A program made the position numbers and the translations under genes. A DNA stretch of 64,000 nt from Pseudomonas fluorescens (lineage in GTDB: Bacteria > Pseudomonadota > Gammaproteobacteria > Pseudomonadales > Pseudomonadaceae): contig NZ_CP015637.1 in NCBI RefSeq assembly GCF_001708445.1, positions 5,271,001 through 5,335,000 of the forward strand, given 5' to 3'. A model generated the notes under the pieces. The model searched no databases. It was not told the DNA's origin and worked only from the letters and a program-made list of their open reading frames with translations. Positions 1 to 11,954 of this stretch are shown here, one piece after another; positions within the stretch are counted from its first letter, which is position 1, and every line of letters starts with the position of its first letter.

Positions 1-275
1 CCACCGCTGCCACCGGGTGTGGCGCACATGGCGAACTCAGTCGAGATCACCACCCCAAGGCATTTAAGTCGCCCCAACCGGCTACGGTGCATGCCCAGCA
101 ATAAGCGGATGCGCAGGCTGTTGATCAGCCAGCACAGGACAATCATGGCGAACATCAGCAACAGCAGCGGCAAGGGGAATTGCCGAAGGCGCGTTATGGT
201 TTCGCTGCCCCCCAATCCCACGGGAATCACCAGCGCGACCAGCAGGGCGAGCAACAGCCAGATCAATCGGCTCAC
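1..275 (-). CDS. flippase-like / UPF0104 membrane protein, N-terminal part
   Basis: Only the first 91 codons are in the window; the gene runs off the left edge. It starts at a GTG whose bases overlap the TGA of the upstream deacetylase-like gene (GTGA overlap), so the two are translationally coupled. The peptide begins VSRLIWLLLALLVALVIPVG and has two hydrophobic stretches (about residues 3-20 and 36-50). It then has a FAMCATPGGSG segment of the type found in lysylphosphatidylglycerol-synthase/AglD-like integral membrane proteins. It is probably the last gene of an envelope glycan or lipid operon. Substrate unknown. Confidence 0.7.
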   Translation of the reverse strand, partial: MSRLIWLLLALLVALVIPVGLGGSETITRLRQFPLPLLLLMFAMIVLCWLINSLRIRLLLGMHRSRLGRLKCLGVVISTEFAMCATPGGSG

Positions 276-1015
276 GGCTGCATCGCCAGCCACGCGGCCT
301 TGGTCAGTGGGGTGCGTCCGGCGTTCAACAGGCGTTGCAGGGTGTCCAGCCAATAACGGCGGGAAAACTCATGGCGCATGTCCACCGGGTGTAACCCCAG
401 GCGAATGACCGGGGCTGTTTGCCAGTGTTGCTCACGTCGGTCGCTGAGGACTTTGGACAAGCCACGGCGCCAGGCGCTGCGCCCGCTCCACACCAGCCCC
501 GGCGCATTGAGCGCGGTGAAGTCGGGCAGGCGATACAGGTGCTGCGGGTCGCTGGTGTAGCTCAGGGGTAATTGGCGTAGTGCCTGGCGAGTGCCCTGGC
601 TCATCAGCCAGGCAGGGGCGACGAAGCCCTGCAGCGGCCAGCCATTGCGTTGGAACACCTCGATGCCATCGGTAATACGCTGCAAGGCCTGGACCTGGGG
701 CAGTTGGTAGAACTCGCCTTCATGGGTATAGACCCGGCGCATGAACCACTCTTTTGGCGAGCGCGGTGGCGGTTGATCGTCGCAATGGTAGTAGCCGTGC
801 AACGTCAGTTCATCGCCCTTGGCGACGCGGGTGTCGAGCAACCGTCGGAAATCAGTGTGGGCGGCCAGGGCGTCACGATGATGAAAGTCCGGCACCACCA
901 GCCAGGTCATCGGCACGGCGCCCAAGGCGTCGACAGCTTCGACGAATGGGCGATAGTCGGTCCAGGTGTGCGGCGCGACATCGTGCAGCACCAGTAAAAC
1001 CGAGCGCTCAACCAT
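272..1015 (-). CDS. DUF2334 polysaccharide-deacetylase-like protein
   Basis: 247 aa. The start at 1015 (MVERSVLLVLHDVAPH) was chosen because it overlaps the end of the upstream glycosyltransferase by 8 bp; the open frame extends further 5' but that stretch is glycosyltransferase read in another frame. The N-terminal LHDVAPH motif and the later ELTLHGYYH motif are the metal-site signatures of DUF2334, a branch of the NodB/polysaccharide-deacetylase fold. No signal peptide is evident. It lies between a GT4 glycosyltransferase and a flippase-like membrane protein, which suggests modification of a surface or envelope glycan. The substrate cannot be deduced. Confidence 0.8.
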   Translation of the reverse strand: MVERSVLLVLHDVAPHTWTDYRPFVEAVDALGAVPMTWLVVPDFHHRDALAAHTDFRRLLDTRVAKGDELTLHGYYHCDDQPPPRSPKEWFMRRVYTHEGEFYQLPQVQALQRITDGIEVFQRNGWPLQGFVAPAWLMSQGTRQALRQLPLSYTSDPQHLYRLPDFTALNAPGLVWSGRSAWRRGLSKVLSDRREQHWQTAPVIRLGLHPVDMRHEFSRRYWLDTLQRLLNAGRTPLTKAAWLAMQP

Positions 1016-2120
1016 GGGCGAGCATCGGTTTGTGGCGGCCCAGCACCGCGTAGTAATGACCCAGCAGGCTATCGACCACCGTGTCCCAGGCGTAATGCTG
1101 TTCGACATGGCGTCGTGCCTGCTCCCCCAGGCGCCGACTATCGGTGCCGAACAACTCGCGCACGGCATCGGCCATCGCTTTGGGGTGGTTGGGCGCGCAG
1201 AGCAGGCCGCAGCGCTCGTCGACAATCTCAGTGAACGCACCGGCCGCCACGGCAACGACCGGGATACCGCAGGCCATGGCCTCCAGGATCACCAGGCCGA
1301 AGGTTTCCTGGTCTCCGGCATGCAGCAGCGCGTCGGCACTGGCCATCAACCGGGCGACATGGAGGGCGGGGCGGAACCCATCGATCACCGTGACGTTGTC
1401 CGGTACGCTGGCCGGCATGCCAGAGCCCACTAACAGTAAGTGGTAGCCATCCCCCAGGCGCTTCATGCACTTGAGCAGCACTGGCAGGTTTTTTTCCTTG
1501 GAACCTCGCCCGGCGAAGATCAGCAGGCGGGTGTCTTCATCAATCCCCAGTTCGGCGCGCAAGCCGGGGTCACGCACGGCCGGCGTGAAGGTCTGCAGGT
1601 CGACACCCAGCGGCTGCACGAACACATTCCTGACCCCAAGCCCGATGAGCTTGTCGGCCATCACTTGGCTCGGCGCCAATACCCGATCGAAATTGCCGTA
1701 GAGCTTGCTGACATACGCCTCGACGTTAGGGGTAAACCAAGGCCCCATGCGGTTGCTCACCAGCAGCGGTAAATCGGAATGGTAGAAGCCGATGACCGGC
1801 ACATCCAGCTGGCGCCGCGCATCCAGTGCCGCCCAGGCGGTCAGGTAGGGATCGCCAACTTCGATCAGATCGGGCTGTAAGTCATGCAGGACATTTCGCC
1901 AGGGCGCGAGCCGAAGGGGGAAGCGATAGCCTTTGCCGAAGGGCAGGGCAGGCGCCGGCACCTTGAAGATCCCATCCTGTTCGCTCAAGTGCGCACCGGG
2001 GATCAACAGGCTGTGGCGAATGCCGGGCTTGAGCGCCAGACGCCGATGCTTGGCGTCGAGATAAGTGCGTACGCCACCGCTGGCAGGGGCGTAGAACATG
2101 GTTATGTCCGCAATGTGCAC
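1008..2120 (-). CDS. GT4-family glycosyltransferase
   Basis: 370 aa from the GTG at 2120 (VHIADITMFYAPASGG). I prefer this GTG because the AGGAGG at 2131-2136 lies 10 nt upstream of it, but only 1 nt from the ATG at 2129, which would add three residues. A Rossmann-like N-terminal half with the glycine-rich ASGGVRTYLDAKHRR segment is followed by a C-terminal GT-B domain carrying the EX7E motif (ETFGLVILE) and the nucleotide-sugar region GRGSKEKNL. It is the first gene of a three-gene minus-strand operon with the DUF2334 and flippase-like genes. The transferred sugar is unknown. Confidence 0.85.
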   Translation of the reverse strand: MHIADITMFYAPASGGVRTYLDAKHRRLALKPGIRHSLLIPGAHLSEQDGIFKVPAPALPFGKGYRFPLRLAPWRNVLHDLQPDLIEVGDPYLTAWAALDARRQLDVPVIGFYHSDLPLLVSNRMGPWFTPNVEAYVSKLYGNFDRVLAPSQVMADKLIGLGVRNVFVQPLGVDLQTFTPAVRDPGLRAELGIDEDTRLLIFAGRGSKEKNLPVLLKCMKRLGDGYHLLLVGSGMPASVPDNVTVIDGFRPALHVARLMASADALLHAGDQETFGLVILEAMACGIPVVAVAAGAFTEIVDERCGLLCAPNHPKAMADAVRELFGTDSRRLGEQARRHVEQHYAWDTVVDSLLGHYYAVLGRHKPMLAHG

Positions 2121-2227
2121 GATGAACATCCCTCCTATCCGTTGCTCTCCTAACGTGGACCTGAGGTAAGGATAGATGTTCGATCGAGATTGGGGATGCA
2201 CGGTGCGATCGAGTTTGAACTGCGTCA

Positions 2228-2312
2228 GTGTGGGAGCGGGTTCACTCGCGATAGCCGTGGTTCAGTCAATACATCACCGGCTGATACTGCGCTATCGCGA
2301 GCGAGAGGGCTG
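2228..2312. repeat. degenerate REP doublet
   Basis: TGTGGGAGCGGGTTCACTCG and, about 60 bp on, GCTATCGCGAGCGAGAG form an imperfect inverted pair. It looks like a diverged hybrid of the two REPIN families seen elsewhere in the window and abuts the 3' end of the chemoreceptor gene. Confidence 0.5.
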
Positions 2313-2316
2313 CCTG

Positions 2317-4206
2317 TCAGATGCGGAAACTACCCACCAGTTGCTTCAGCCGTGCCGCCTGCTGTTCCAGGTCCGAGCACGCGCGCAGGGTTGATTGCAG
2401 GTTTTCCACGCCTTCCTGGTTAAGCGTATTGATCTCGGTGATGTCCATGTTGATCGACTCCACGACCGACGTCTGCTCCTCGGTGGCGGTGGCGACGGAC
2501 TGGTTCATCCCGTCGATCTCACCGATGCGCTGGGTCACGCTGTTCAAGCGTTCGCCGGCCAGGTTGGCGATTTCCACACTGTCGAGGCTGTGGCGCTGGC
2601 TTTCGCTCATGGTGCTGACCGAGTCTCGGGCGCCGATTTGCAGCTCCTCGATCATGGTCTGCACCTGCTGCGCCGACTCTTGGGTGCGATGCGCGAGGTT
2701 GCGCACCTCATCGGCGACCACCGCAAACCCGCGTCCGGCTTCCCCGGCACGCGCCGCTTCGATGGCGGCGTTGAGTGCCAGCAGGTTGGTTTGCTGGGAA
2801 ATACTGGTGATTACCTCAAGAATCTGGCCGATATTCACCGTCTTGCTGTTAAGTGCTTCGATATTGCTGCTTGAGGTACTGATCATCGCGGAAAGCTGGG
2901 TCATCGCCTTGATGTTGCGATCAACCACCTGTTGACCGTCTTCGGCCAACTGCCGCGCATCGCTGGCCTGGTTGGATGCTTGCGCAGCGTTGCGGGCGAT
3001 TTCCTGGGCTGCGGCCCCTAGCTCGTTGATGGCGGCGGCAACGCTGTTGGTACGGTTGGCCTGCTCGTCGGAGTTGACCATTGACGAGTTGGAGGCGCTG
3101 ACCACCCGCAGGGCCACTTCGTTGACGTGCTCGGTGGCCGAGGACACTTCGCAAATCGATGTATGAATGCGTTCCACGAAGCGGTTGAACGCATTCCCCA
3201 GGATGCCGAACTCGTCGTGGTTCTGGATGGTCAGCCGGCGGGTCAGGTCACCCTCACCGTCGGCGATGTCCTGCATGGCACGGGTCATCACGTGCAGCGG
3301 TTGCATCAAGACGCGAATCAGCATGCCCAGCAGGGCGATGATGATCACCACGGCAATGACGGTAGCGATGACGGCCGAGGTACGGAATTCGCTGAGCATG
3401 GCGAAGGATTTGTCTTTATCCACCGAAATACCCAGGTACCAGTTCACCGATGGCAGCCCTTTGATTGGCGTGAAGGTCACGATGTTGTCTTTGCCATTGG
3501 CTTGGACCTCACTGAAATCACCGCTGATTTTGGGGGTGTGTGTCGGGTAGACGTCCGCCAGGGTCTTCATCACCAGGTTTTTGTCCGGGTGCACCAACAC
3601 TTTGCCGTCGGCGCTGACCAGGAACGCATAGCCCATGCCGCCGAAGTTCAAGGCTGCGATGTTGTCCACCAGGGTTTGCAGGCTCAGGTCGCCGCCGACC
3701 ACGCCGATGCTCTGGCTGCCCTTGGCGCTGGGGGTGGCGATGGAGATGATCAATTGCCCGGTTGCGGCATCGATGTAGGGTTCGGTCAGGGTCGAGCCGT
3801 TGCTGTTCTGGGCGCCTTTGTACCAGGGGCGAACGCGCGGGTCGAAGCCGTCCGGCATCTTGGTGTCGGGACGGATGGTGAAGGCGCCTTTGCTGTCGCC
3901 CACGTAGGTCGCCATGAATGCAGAGGTCAGGGCTTTCTGTTCCAGCAGGCTGGCAACCACGCTTGGTTCGGGATTGATGGCGATGTTTTGCGCAGCGTTT
4001 TCCACCAACGCAATGCGCCCGGTGAGCCAGGTTTGAATGTTGCTGGCGGTGACATCGCCCATTTCATGCAGGTAGTTATTCAGGTCGTCGCGAATCGCGT
4101 TGCGTTGCAGGTAGTCGTTGTAGAGGGTAAACAGCGCGAAGGCGGCAATGACGATAAGGGAGGCTGCAAGCAGGATTTTATGGCTGAAACGCAGATTTTT
4201 ATTCAT
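2317..4206 (-). CDS. methyl-accepting chemotaxis protein with dCache sensor
   Basis: 629 aa transmembrane chemoreceptor. TM1 is at about residues 10-30, followed by a periplasmic double-Cache domain to about 275, TM2 at about 280-300, a HAMP domain, and a cytoplasmic signalling coil whose hairpin tip reads [20 protein letters not shown]. The distal Cache region contains RPWY followed by [10 protein letters not shown] and a later GGD. This spacing resembles the amino-acid-binding dCache receptors (PctA-type), so an amino-acid ligand is inferred but not proven. There is no NWETF-like CheR tether at the C-terminus. The gene is monocistronic. It ends next to a degenerate REP doublet. Confidence 0.92.
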   Translation of the reverse strand: MNKNLRFSHKILLAASLIVIAAFALFTLYNDYLQRNAIRDDLNNYLHEMGDVTASNIQTWLTGRIALVENAAQNIAINPEPSVVASLLEQKALTSAFMATYVGDSKGAFTIRPDTKMPDGFDPRVRPWYKGAQNSNGSTLTEPYIDAATGQLIISIATPSAKGSQSIGVVGGDLSLQTLVDNIAALNFGGMGYAFLVSADGKVLVHPDKNLVMKTLADVYPTHTPKISGDFSEVQANGKDNIVTFTPIKGLPSVNWYLGISVDKDKSFAMLSEFRTSAVIATVIAVVIIIALLGMLIRVLMQPLHVMTRAMQDIADGEGDLTRRLTIQNHDEFGILGNAFNRFVERIHTSICEVSSATEHVNEVALRVVSASNSSMVNSDEQANRTNSVAAAINELGAAAQEIARNAAQASNQASDARQLAEDGQQVVDRNIKAMTQLSAMISTSSSNIEALNSKTVNIGQILEVITSISQQTNLLALNAAIEAARAGEAGRGFAVVADEVRNLAHRTQESAQQVQTMIEELQIGARDSVSTMSESQRHSLDSVEIANLAGERLNSVTQRIGEIDGMNQSVATATEEQTSVVESINMDITEINTLNQEGVENLQSTLRACSDLEQQAARLKQLVGSFRI

Positions 4207-4410
4207 GGCTTGAAGGGTCCGCTAAGGTCTTTATATCCGAAGCGCGTCCTTGTGGGAGGCGCAAAATGGCAGTGTCAAAAAAGGTGTGATACTTCTTGGC
4301 GATAGCTCTGTGGGTCCCTGTAGGAACTATCTGACCTATTTTTAGACTTTGTGGGTCTCACATCTGTCTGTATCGACTGGCGGCACGAAAGATTAACCAT
4401 AGGTGACGAA

Positions 4411-5889
4411 ATGCCTGATTCCTCGCAGCTCCTTATTGGTGCCGGTCCCGACGACCAGCCCATCGCCCAGGCCATGCGCCTGGCCAACCGCCACGGGTTG
4501 ATTGCTGGCGCCACCGGCACGGGCAAGACCGTCACGCTGCAACGCCTGGCCGAAGCGTTCAGTGATGCGGGCGTGGCGGTATTTGCCGCCGATATAAAGG
4601 GTGACCTCTGTGGCCTGGGCGCTGCGGCGAACCCGCAGGGCAAGGTGGCCGAACGCATCGCCGGCATGCCCTTTCTTCATTACACGAGCAAAGCGTATCC
4701 GGTCACGCTGTGGGACATTCATGGCCAGTCTGGTCATCCCTTGCGCACCACTATCAGCGAAATGGGCCCGCTGTTGCTCGGCAGCCTGCTGGAGTTGACG
4801 GACAGCCAGCAGTCGGCGCTCTACGCGGCATTCAAGGTGGCAGATCGCGAAGGCCTGTTGCTGCTGGACCTCAAGGACCTCAAGGCGCTGCTCAACCACC
4901 TACGCTATCACCCGGAACTGCTGGGGGAAGATGCCGCGCTGATGACCACGGGTTCCAGCCAGGCATTGTTGCGGCGCCTGGCGGTGCTGGAGCAGCAGGG
5001 TGCCGAAGCCTTGTTTGGCGAGCCGGCCCTGCAGCTTGAGGATATTTTGCAGCCTGCCAGCGACGGACGCGGACGCATCCATTTGCTGGACGCCAGCCGC
5101 CTGGTGCATGACGCGCCGAAGGTCTATGCGACCTTTCTGCTGTGGCTGCTCGCTGAGTTGTTTGAGCAGCTGCCGGAACGCGGCGATGCGGACAAACCAC
5201 TGCTGGCGCTGTTTTTTGACGAGGCCCACTTATTATTCGCCGACACGCCCAAGGCCTTGCAGGACCGCCTGGAACAAGTGGTTCGATTGATTCGCTCCAA
5301 GGGGGTCGGGGTGTATTTCGTCACCCAGTCCCCTGGCGATTTGCCTGATGCGGTGCTGGCGCAACTGGGCCTGCGTATCCAGCATGGGTTGCGTGCGTTC
5401 ACCACTAAGGAGCAGAAATCCCTGCGAGCGGTGGCGGACGGCTTTCGCCCCAACCCGGCGTTCGATGCCTTGGCGGTCCTGACGGAGTTGGGTACGGGCG
5501 AGGCATTGGTGGGCACCTTGCAGGAAAAAGGCACACCGGAAGTCGTCCAGCGCGTGTTGGTCGCACCGCCACAATCGCGGATCGGGCCGCTCAGTGACGG
5601 TGAACGTGCCGCCTTGGTCGCCAGTTCGCCGTTGCAAGGCCGTTATGACAAGCCGATTGATCGAGAGTCGGCCTATGAAGTACTGATGGCGCGCAAGGAA
5701 TTGGGGCCTGCCGAGGCGTCCACGCCTGCAGCCCAGGAGCCGAGCTTTACCGATAAGGCCGGTGCGTTCCTGGGGACCGCGGCGGGCAAGGCGCTCAAGT
5801 CCGCCATGCAGCAAGCCGCCAATCAGATGGGACGGCAATTGGTGCGGGGCTTGTTGGGGTCTTTACTGGGGGGGAGCAAGCGCAAATAA
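4411..5889 (+). CDS. HerA-type/DUF853 ATPase
   Basis: 492 aa. The start at 4411 (MPDSSQLLIG) follows AGGTGACGAA; the open frame extends 60 nt further upstream without a ribosome site. It has a P-loop GATGTGKT at residues 33-40, and a Walker B strand ending LFFDEAHLLF near residue 275. Near the C-terminus comes GKALKSAMQQAANQMGRQLV. This is the layout of the DUF853 (YjgR-like) family of HerA/FtsK-superfamily ATPases, whose cellular role is poorly defined. It ends 4 bp from the convergent DUF721 gene. No nurA-like partner is adjacent, so a HerA-NurA resection role is not supported here. Confidence 0.85.
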   Translation: MPDSSQLLIGAGPDDQPIAQAMRLANRHGLIAGATGTGKTVTLQRLAEAFSDAGVAVFAADIKGDLCGLGAAANPQGKVAERIAGMPFLHYTSKAYPVTLWDIHGQSGHPLRTTISEMGPLLLGSLLELTDSQQSALYAAFKVADREGLLLLDLKDLKALLNHLRYHPELLGEDAALMTTGSSQALLRRLAVLEQQGAEALFGEPALQLEDILQPASDGRGRIHLLDASRLVHDAPKVYATFLLWLLAELFEQLPERGDADKPLLALFFDEAHLLFADTPKALQDRLEQVVRLIRSKGVGVYFVTQSPGDLPDAVLAQLGLRIQHGLRAFTTKEQKSLRAVADGFRPNPAFDALAVLTELGTGEALVGTLQEKGTPEVVQRVLVAPPQSRIGPLSDGERAALVASSPLQGRYDKPIDRESAYEVLMARKELGPAEASTPAAQEPSFTDKAGAFLGTAAGKALKSAMQQAANQMGRQLVRGLLGSLLGGSKRK

Positions 5890-5893
5890 CGGA

Positions 5894-6349
5894 TCAGGGC
5901 TTGGGCTTGGCATGCGCGGCCAGGCGCTCCAGTGCCGCGCGCAAGCCCGGATCGCTGATGCCGTCGGCCGTGGCTTGAATGGTCTCGGCCGCGTTCACCG
6001 ATAAATTGATTGTGTGCCCGACCGCGCCTTGCTGCACGGTCGGCGGCTGCACCTTGAACTGGATCCGCGTCAGGCTGGCGAACTCATCGAAGGCCATCAA
6101 TTGCCGTTGCAGGCGTTTTTGCTGATAGCGCAGGCGTGTCGCCCAATGGCCATCTGTGACAATTAGCAGCAGGTTGCCTTCGCGCCAGGAGGCCACATGA
6201 CAGTGTTCCCGCGCGGCAGGTTGCAGTTGGGTTTCAAGCAGGCGTTGCAAATGGCCCAAGCGTTGCGCATGGCCGAAGATGGCTTTCAACGGTTTGGCTT
6301 CGCGAAGCAACACGCTGGGCGCGCGGGCTGTAAGAGGGCGAAATGCCAT
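5894..6349 (-). CDS. dciA: DUF721 / DciA-like protein
   Basis: 151 aa from MAFRPLTARAPSVLL. I chose this start because the longer frame to 6502 enters a non-coding-looking leader. The N-terminal half (about residues 5-100) is the basic KH-like DUF721 domain: LREAKPLKAIFGHAQ, then LLIVTDGHWATRLRYQQKRL. DciA proteins are loaders of the replicative helicase in bacteria without DnaC/DnaI, and the P. aeruginosa gene likewise lies near secA. The assignment to DciA rests on the domain and this neighbourhood. The short Ala-rich C-terminus has no recognised domain. The gene diverges from secA. Confidence 0.75.
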   Translation of the reverse strand: MAFRPLTARAPSVLLREAKPLKAIFGHAQRLGHLQRLLETQLQPAAREHCHVASWREGNLLLIVTDGHWATRLRYQQKRLQRQLMAFDEFASLTRIQFKVQPPTVQQGAVGHTINLSVNAAETIQATADGISDPGLRAALERLAAHAKPKP

Positions 6350-6468
6350 GATCAGACACCTAAAGTAACAGAGCGGCCATCTTAGCAGAATCCGCCCAGG
6401 CACCCCCAGGCAATGCATTGGCGAGGCTTTACCCGTGAAATCAATAGATAACTTCTGGGCTCCATGGG

Positions 6469-6496
6469 TTGAAGTTCCAGCAAAAGCCCTTATTTT
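6469..6496 (+). promoter_or_regulatory. candidate sigma-70 promoter for secA
   Basis: TTGAAG, a 16-bp spacer and TATTTT lie 160 bp upstream of the secA start in the 305-bp gap between the diverging dciA-like gene and secA. This is the best -35/-10 pair I see there; the rest of the gap shows no gene. Confidence 0.35.
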
Positions 6497-6654
6497 AAAC
6501 AAGCCCTCTCACAGCACCATGCCAGCATCGGGGAACAACGCCACTTTCCTCACCCACGATTCCGGGTAGAATGCGCGTTCGCATGCGGCCGTGAGGGCTG
6601 CTCGGGCCACTCACGGTGCGCCCTCCATCCCTATGTGTGGAAGAACCTGCCGAT

Positions 6655-9390
<2,736 letters not shown>

Positions 9391-9418
9391 GATTTTCGCC
9401 TGACGCTGCAACACCCCG

Positions 9419-9451
9419 CGCCGCGACCGGCATCAGCCGTCGCGGCGTTTT
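9419..9451 (+). terminator. intrinsic terminator of secA
   Basis: A perfect 9-bp stem (CGCCGCGAC / GTCGCGGCG) with an 11-nt loop is followed by TTTT, 28 bp after the secA stop. Confidence 0.85.
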
Positions 9452-9514
9452 GCCATTAATTCCTACCGTCGAACGCGACGGCACAGACATCACCTATTTT
9501 TAAGGAGCGCATTC

Positions 9515-10732
9515 ATGGCTGTTGGTCTTGGTCCTTTGCCCACTTTGCACCCGGTTGCCGGTTTTGAACTCGGTATCGCTTCGGCCGGCATCAAACGCCC
9601 GGGGCGCAAGGATGTGGTGGTGATGCGCTGTGCCGAAGGCTCGACCGTCGCTGGTGTGTTCACCCTCAACGCCTTCTGCGCCGCGCCGGTGATCCTGGCC
9701 AAGCAGCGCGTGGCCGGCCCGATTCGTTACCTGTTGACCAACACCGGCAATGCCAACGCCGGCACCGGTGAACCTGGCCTGGTCGCCGCCGCCCGCACTT
9801 GCGCCAAGCTGGCGCAACTGACCGGCGTGGACGCCAGCCAGGTACTGCCGTACTCCACCGGCGTGATCGGCGAGCCGCTGCCCGTGGAAAAAATCGAAGC
9901 GGCCCTGCAAGCCGCGTTGGATGACCTGTCTGTGGATAACTGGGCGGCCGCCGCCACTGGCATCATGACCACCGACACCCTGCCCAAAGGTGCGAGCCGC
10001 CAATTCGTGCACGAAGGCGTGACGGTCACCGTGACCGGCATCAGCAAAGGTGCGGGCATGATTCGCCCGAACATGGCCACCATGCTCGGCTACATTGCCA
10101 CCGACGCCAAAGTTTCCCGCGATGTGCTGCAACGCCTGATCCTGGATGGCGCCAACAAGTCGTTCAACCGCATCACCATTGATGGCGATACCTCCACCAA
10201 CGATTGCTGCATGCTGATCGCCACTGGCCAAGCCAACCTGCCGCAAATCACCGAAGCCAACGGGCCGCTGTTTACTGCATTGAAGCAGGCGGTGTTCGAA
10301 GTGTGCATGGACGTGGCCCAGGCCATCGTGCGTGACGGCGAAGGCGCAACCAAGTTCGTCACGGTTGAAGTCAACGGCGGCGGCAACCACCAGGAATGCC
10401 TGGATGTCGGTTATACCGTGGCCCATTCGCCACTGATCAAGACCGCACTGTTCGCCTCCGACCCGAACTGGGGGCGTATCCTCGCCGCCGTCGGTCGTGC
10501 CGGCGTGCCGGACCTGGATGTGAGCAAGATCGACGTGTTCCTCGGCGACGTATGCATCGCCAGCGGTGGCGCGCGCGCCGAGACCTACACCGAAGCCCAG
10601 GGCTCGGCGGTGATGCAGCAGGAAGAAATCACCATCCGCATCGAACTGGGGCGTGGTAACTGCAGCGAAACCATCTGGACCACCGACCTGTCCCACGAAT
10701 ACGTGAAGATCAATGCGGAATACCGCACCTGA
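9515..10732 (+). CDS. argJ: bifunctional glutamate N-acetyltransferase / amino-acid acetyltransferase
   Basis: 405 aa, starting 7 nt after AAGGAG. ArgJ makes N-acetylglutamate and recycles the acetyl group from N-acetylornithine in cyclic arginine synthesis. The autocleavage motif ATGIMTTDT, where the Thr becomes the N-terminal nucleophile of the beta chain, is present at about residues 147-155. The DGDTSTND and DPNWGR motifs are also intact. The protein ends in the conserved [10 protein letters not shown]. Position directly downstream of secA and upstream of the Nudix gene is the usual Pseudomonas order. Confidence 0.97.
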   Translation: MAVGLGPLPTLHPVAGFELGIASAGIKRPGRKDVVVMRCAEGSTVAGVFTLNAFCAAPVILAKQRVAGPIRYLLTNTGNANAGTGEPGLVAAARTCAKLAQLTGVDASQVLPYSTGVIGEPLPVEKIEAALQAALDDLSVDNWAAAATGIMTTDTLPKGASRQFVHEGVTVTVTGISKGAGMIRPNMATMLGYIATDAKVSRDVLQRLILDGANKSFNRITIDGDTSTNDCCMLIATGQANLPQITEANGPLFTALKQAVFEVCMDVAQAIVRDGEGATKFVTVEVNGGGNHQECLDVGYTVAHSPLIKTALFASDPNWGRILAAVGRAGVPDLDVSKIDVFLGDVCIASGGARAETYTEAQGSAVMQQEEITIRIELGRGNCSETIWTTDLSHEYVKINAEYRT

Positions 10733-10748
10733 AAACGAACGTTACCTT

Positions 10749-10857
10749 GTAGGCGCGAGCTTGCTCGCGAAGAACGTCAACGATAACGCGGACATTCTGG
10801 ATGCACGCGGTGCCTGGGCGTTTTTCGCGAGTAGGCTCGCTCCTGCAAAGGGCAGCT
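10749..10857. repeat. REPIN, GTAGGAGCGAGCTTGCTCGCG family (copy 1)
   Basis: Left arm TGTAGGCGCGAGCTTGCTCG and right arm CGCGAGTAGGCTCGCTCCTG enclose a spacer that contains GTCAACGATAACGCG, a string shared with the other copies of this family. It lies between argJ and the Nudix gene. Confidence 0.85.
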
Positions 10858-10882
10858 CAAGGCTTGTAAGGGAGACAGTGGC

Positions 10883-11827
10883 GTGAAACGAGTGCATGTA
10901 GCAGCAGCGGTGATCCGCGGCGTCGATGGCAGGATCCTGCTGGCGCGCCGCGCCGATACCCAGCATCAGGGCGGTCTCTGGGAGTTTCCTGGCGGCAAGG
11001 TGGAGGCCGGCGAGTCGGTCGCCACCGCGCTGTCCCGCGAGTTGCAGGAAGAGCTGGGTATCCAGGTCACCACGGCGCGGCCACTGATCAAGGTGCAGCA
11101 TGACTACCCGGACAAGCAGGTGTTGCTGGATGTCTGGGAAGTCTCGGCCTTTACCGGCGAGCCCCATGGTGCTGAAGGGCAGCCGCTGGCGTGGGTGGCC
11201 CAACGGGATTTGCTCAACTATGAGTTTCCGGCAGCCAATGCGCCGATCGTTGCCGCCGCACGCTTGCCCGCCGAATACCTGATCACCCCGGGCGAGCTGG
11301 AAACCCCGACATTGTTGCGTGGTATCCAGAAAGCCATTGCCGGTGGCGTCAAACTGGTTCAGTTGCGTGCCCCCAACGGTTATGACCCCAAGTACCGTGA
11401 CCTTGCGGTGGACGCAGTGGGGCTGTGCGCCGGTAAGGCGCAGTTGATGCTCAAGGGGCCGTTTGAATGGCTGGGGGATTTTCCGGCGGCCGGCTGGCAC
11501 ATGACCGCCGCGCAACTGCGCAAATACGCGAGCAAGGGCCGCCCGCTGCCCAAGGATCGTTGGCTGGCGGCTTCCTGCCACAACGCCGAAGAACTGGCGC
11601 TGGCGGAAATGATGGACGTGGATTTTGTCACGCTGTCGCCCGTGCAGCCGACCCAGACCCATCCTGATGCCCAACCGTTGGGCTGGGAACTGGCGGCAGA
11701 GTTGATCCGTGGGTTCAGCAAACCGGTGTTTCTGTTAGGCGGGGTTGGGCCTGCGCAGCGGGAGCAGGCGTGGGAAGCCGGCGCTCAAGGTGTCGCAGGG
11801 ATTCGGGCGTTCTGGCCTGAGGTTTGA
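10883..11827 (+). CDS. Nudix hydrolase fused to a ThiE/TenI-like domain
   Basis: 314 aa, GTG start 7 nt after AAGGGAGA. Residues 1-130 are a MutT-type Nudix domain with an intact box GGKVEAGESVATALSRELQEELG, matching GX5EX7REUXEEXGU; this class hydrolyses oxidised dGTP. Residues about 135-314 match the thiamine-phosphate-synthase/TenI barrel (LITPGELETPTLLRGIQKAI through VFLLGGVGPAQ). This barrel keeps the phosphate-loop GGVGP, but GWHMTAAQL stands where ThiE has GVHLGQEDL, so TMP synthase activity is doubtful. The fusion is a known proteobacterial arrangement downstream of argJ. Confidence 0.9.
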   Translation: MKRVHVAAAVIRGVDGRILLARRADTQHQGGLWEFPGGKVEAGESVATALSRELQEELGIQVTTARPLIKVQHDYPDKQVLLDVWEVSAFTGEPHGAEGQPLAWVAQRDLLNYEFPAANAPIVAAARLPAEYLITPGELETPTLLRGIQKAIAGGVKLVQLRAPNGYDPKYRDLAVDAVGLCAGKAQLMLKGPFEWLGDFPAAGWHMTAAQLRKYASKGRPLPKDRWLAASCHNAEELALAEMMDVDFVTLSPVQPTQTHPDAQPLGWELAAELIRGFSKPVFLLGGVGPAQREQAWEAGAQGVAGIRAFWPEV

Positions 11828-11846
11828 TGGTGCTCTGAAGGGCCCT

Positions 11847-11927
11847 ATCGGGGGCAAGCCCCCTCCCACATTCGACCGAGTTCCAACTTTGGAATGTGAT
11901 CAACATGTGGGAGGGGGCACCCCCGAT
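11847..11927. repeat. REPIN, GTGGGAGGGGGCTTGCCCCCGAT family, outward-type arm order (copy 1)
   Basis: ATCGGGGGCAAGCCCCCTCC at 11847 and GTGGGAGGGGGCACCCCCGA at 11907 face each other across a 35-bp spacer. It fills the gap between two convergent genes. Confidence 0.85.
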
Positions 11928-11954
11928 GAGGCCCAATCAGTCACCGAATCATCA

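Noticed and set aside
4411..5889. A HerA-NurA or HerA-based phage-defence pair
   Set aside because: The only neighbours are a chemoreceptor and a DUF721/DciA-like gene; no nuclease, SIR2 or DUF4297 partner is present, and the protein fits the housekeeping DUF853 family.
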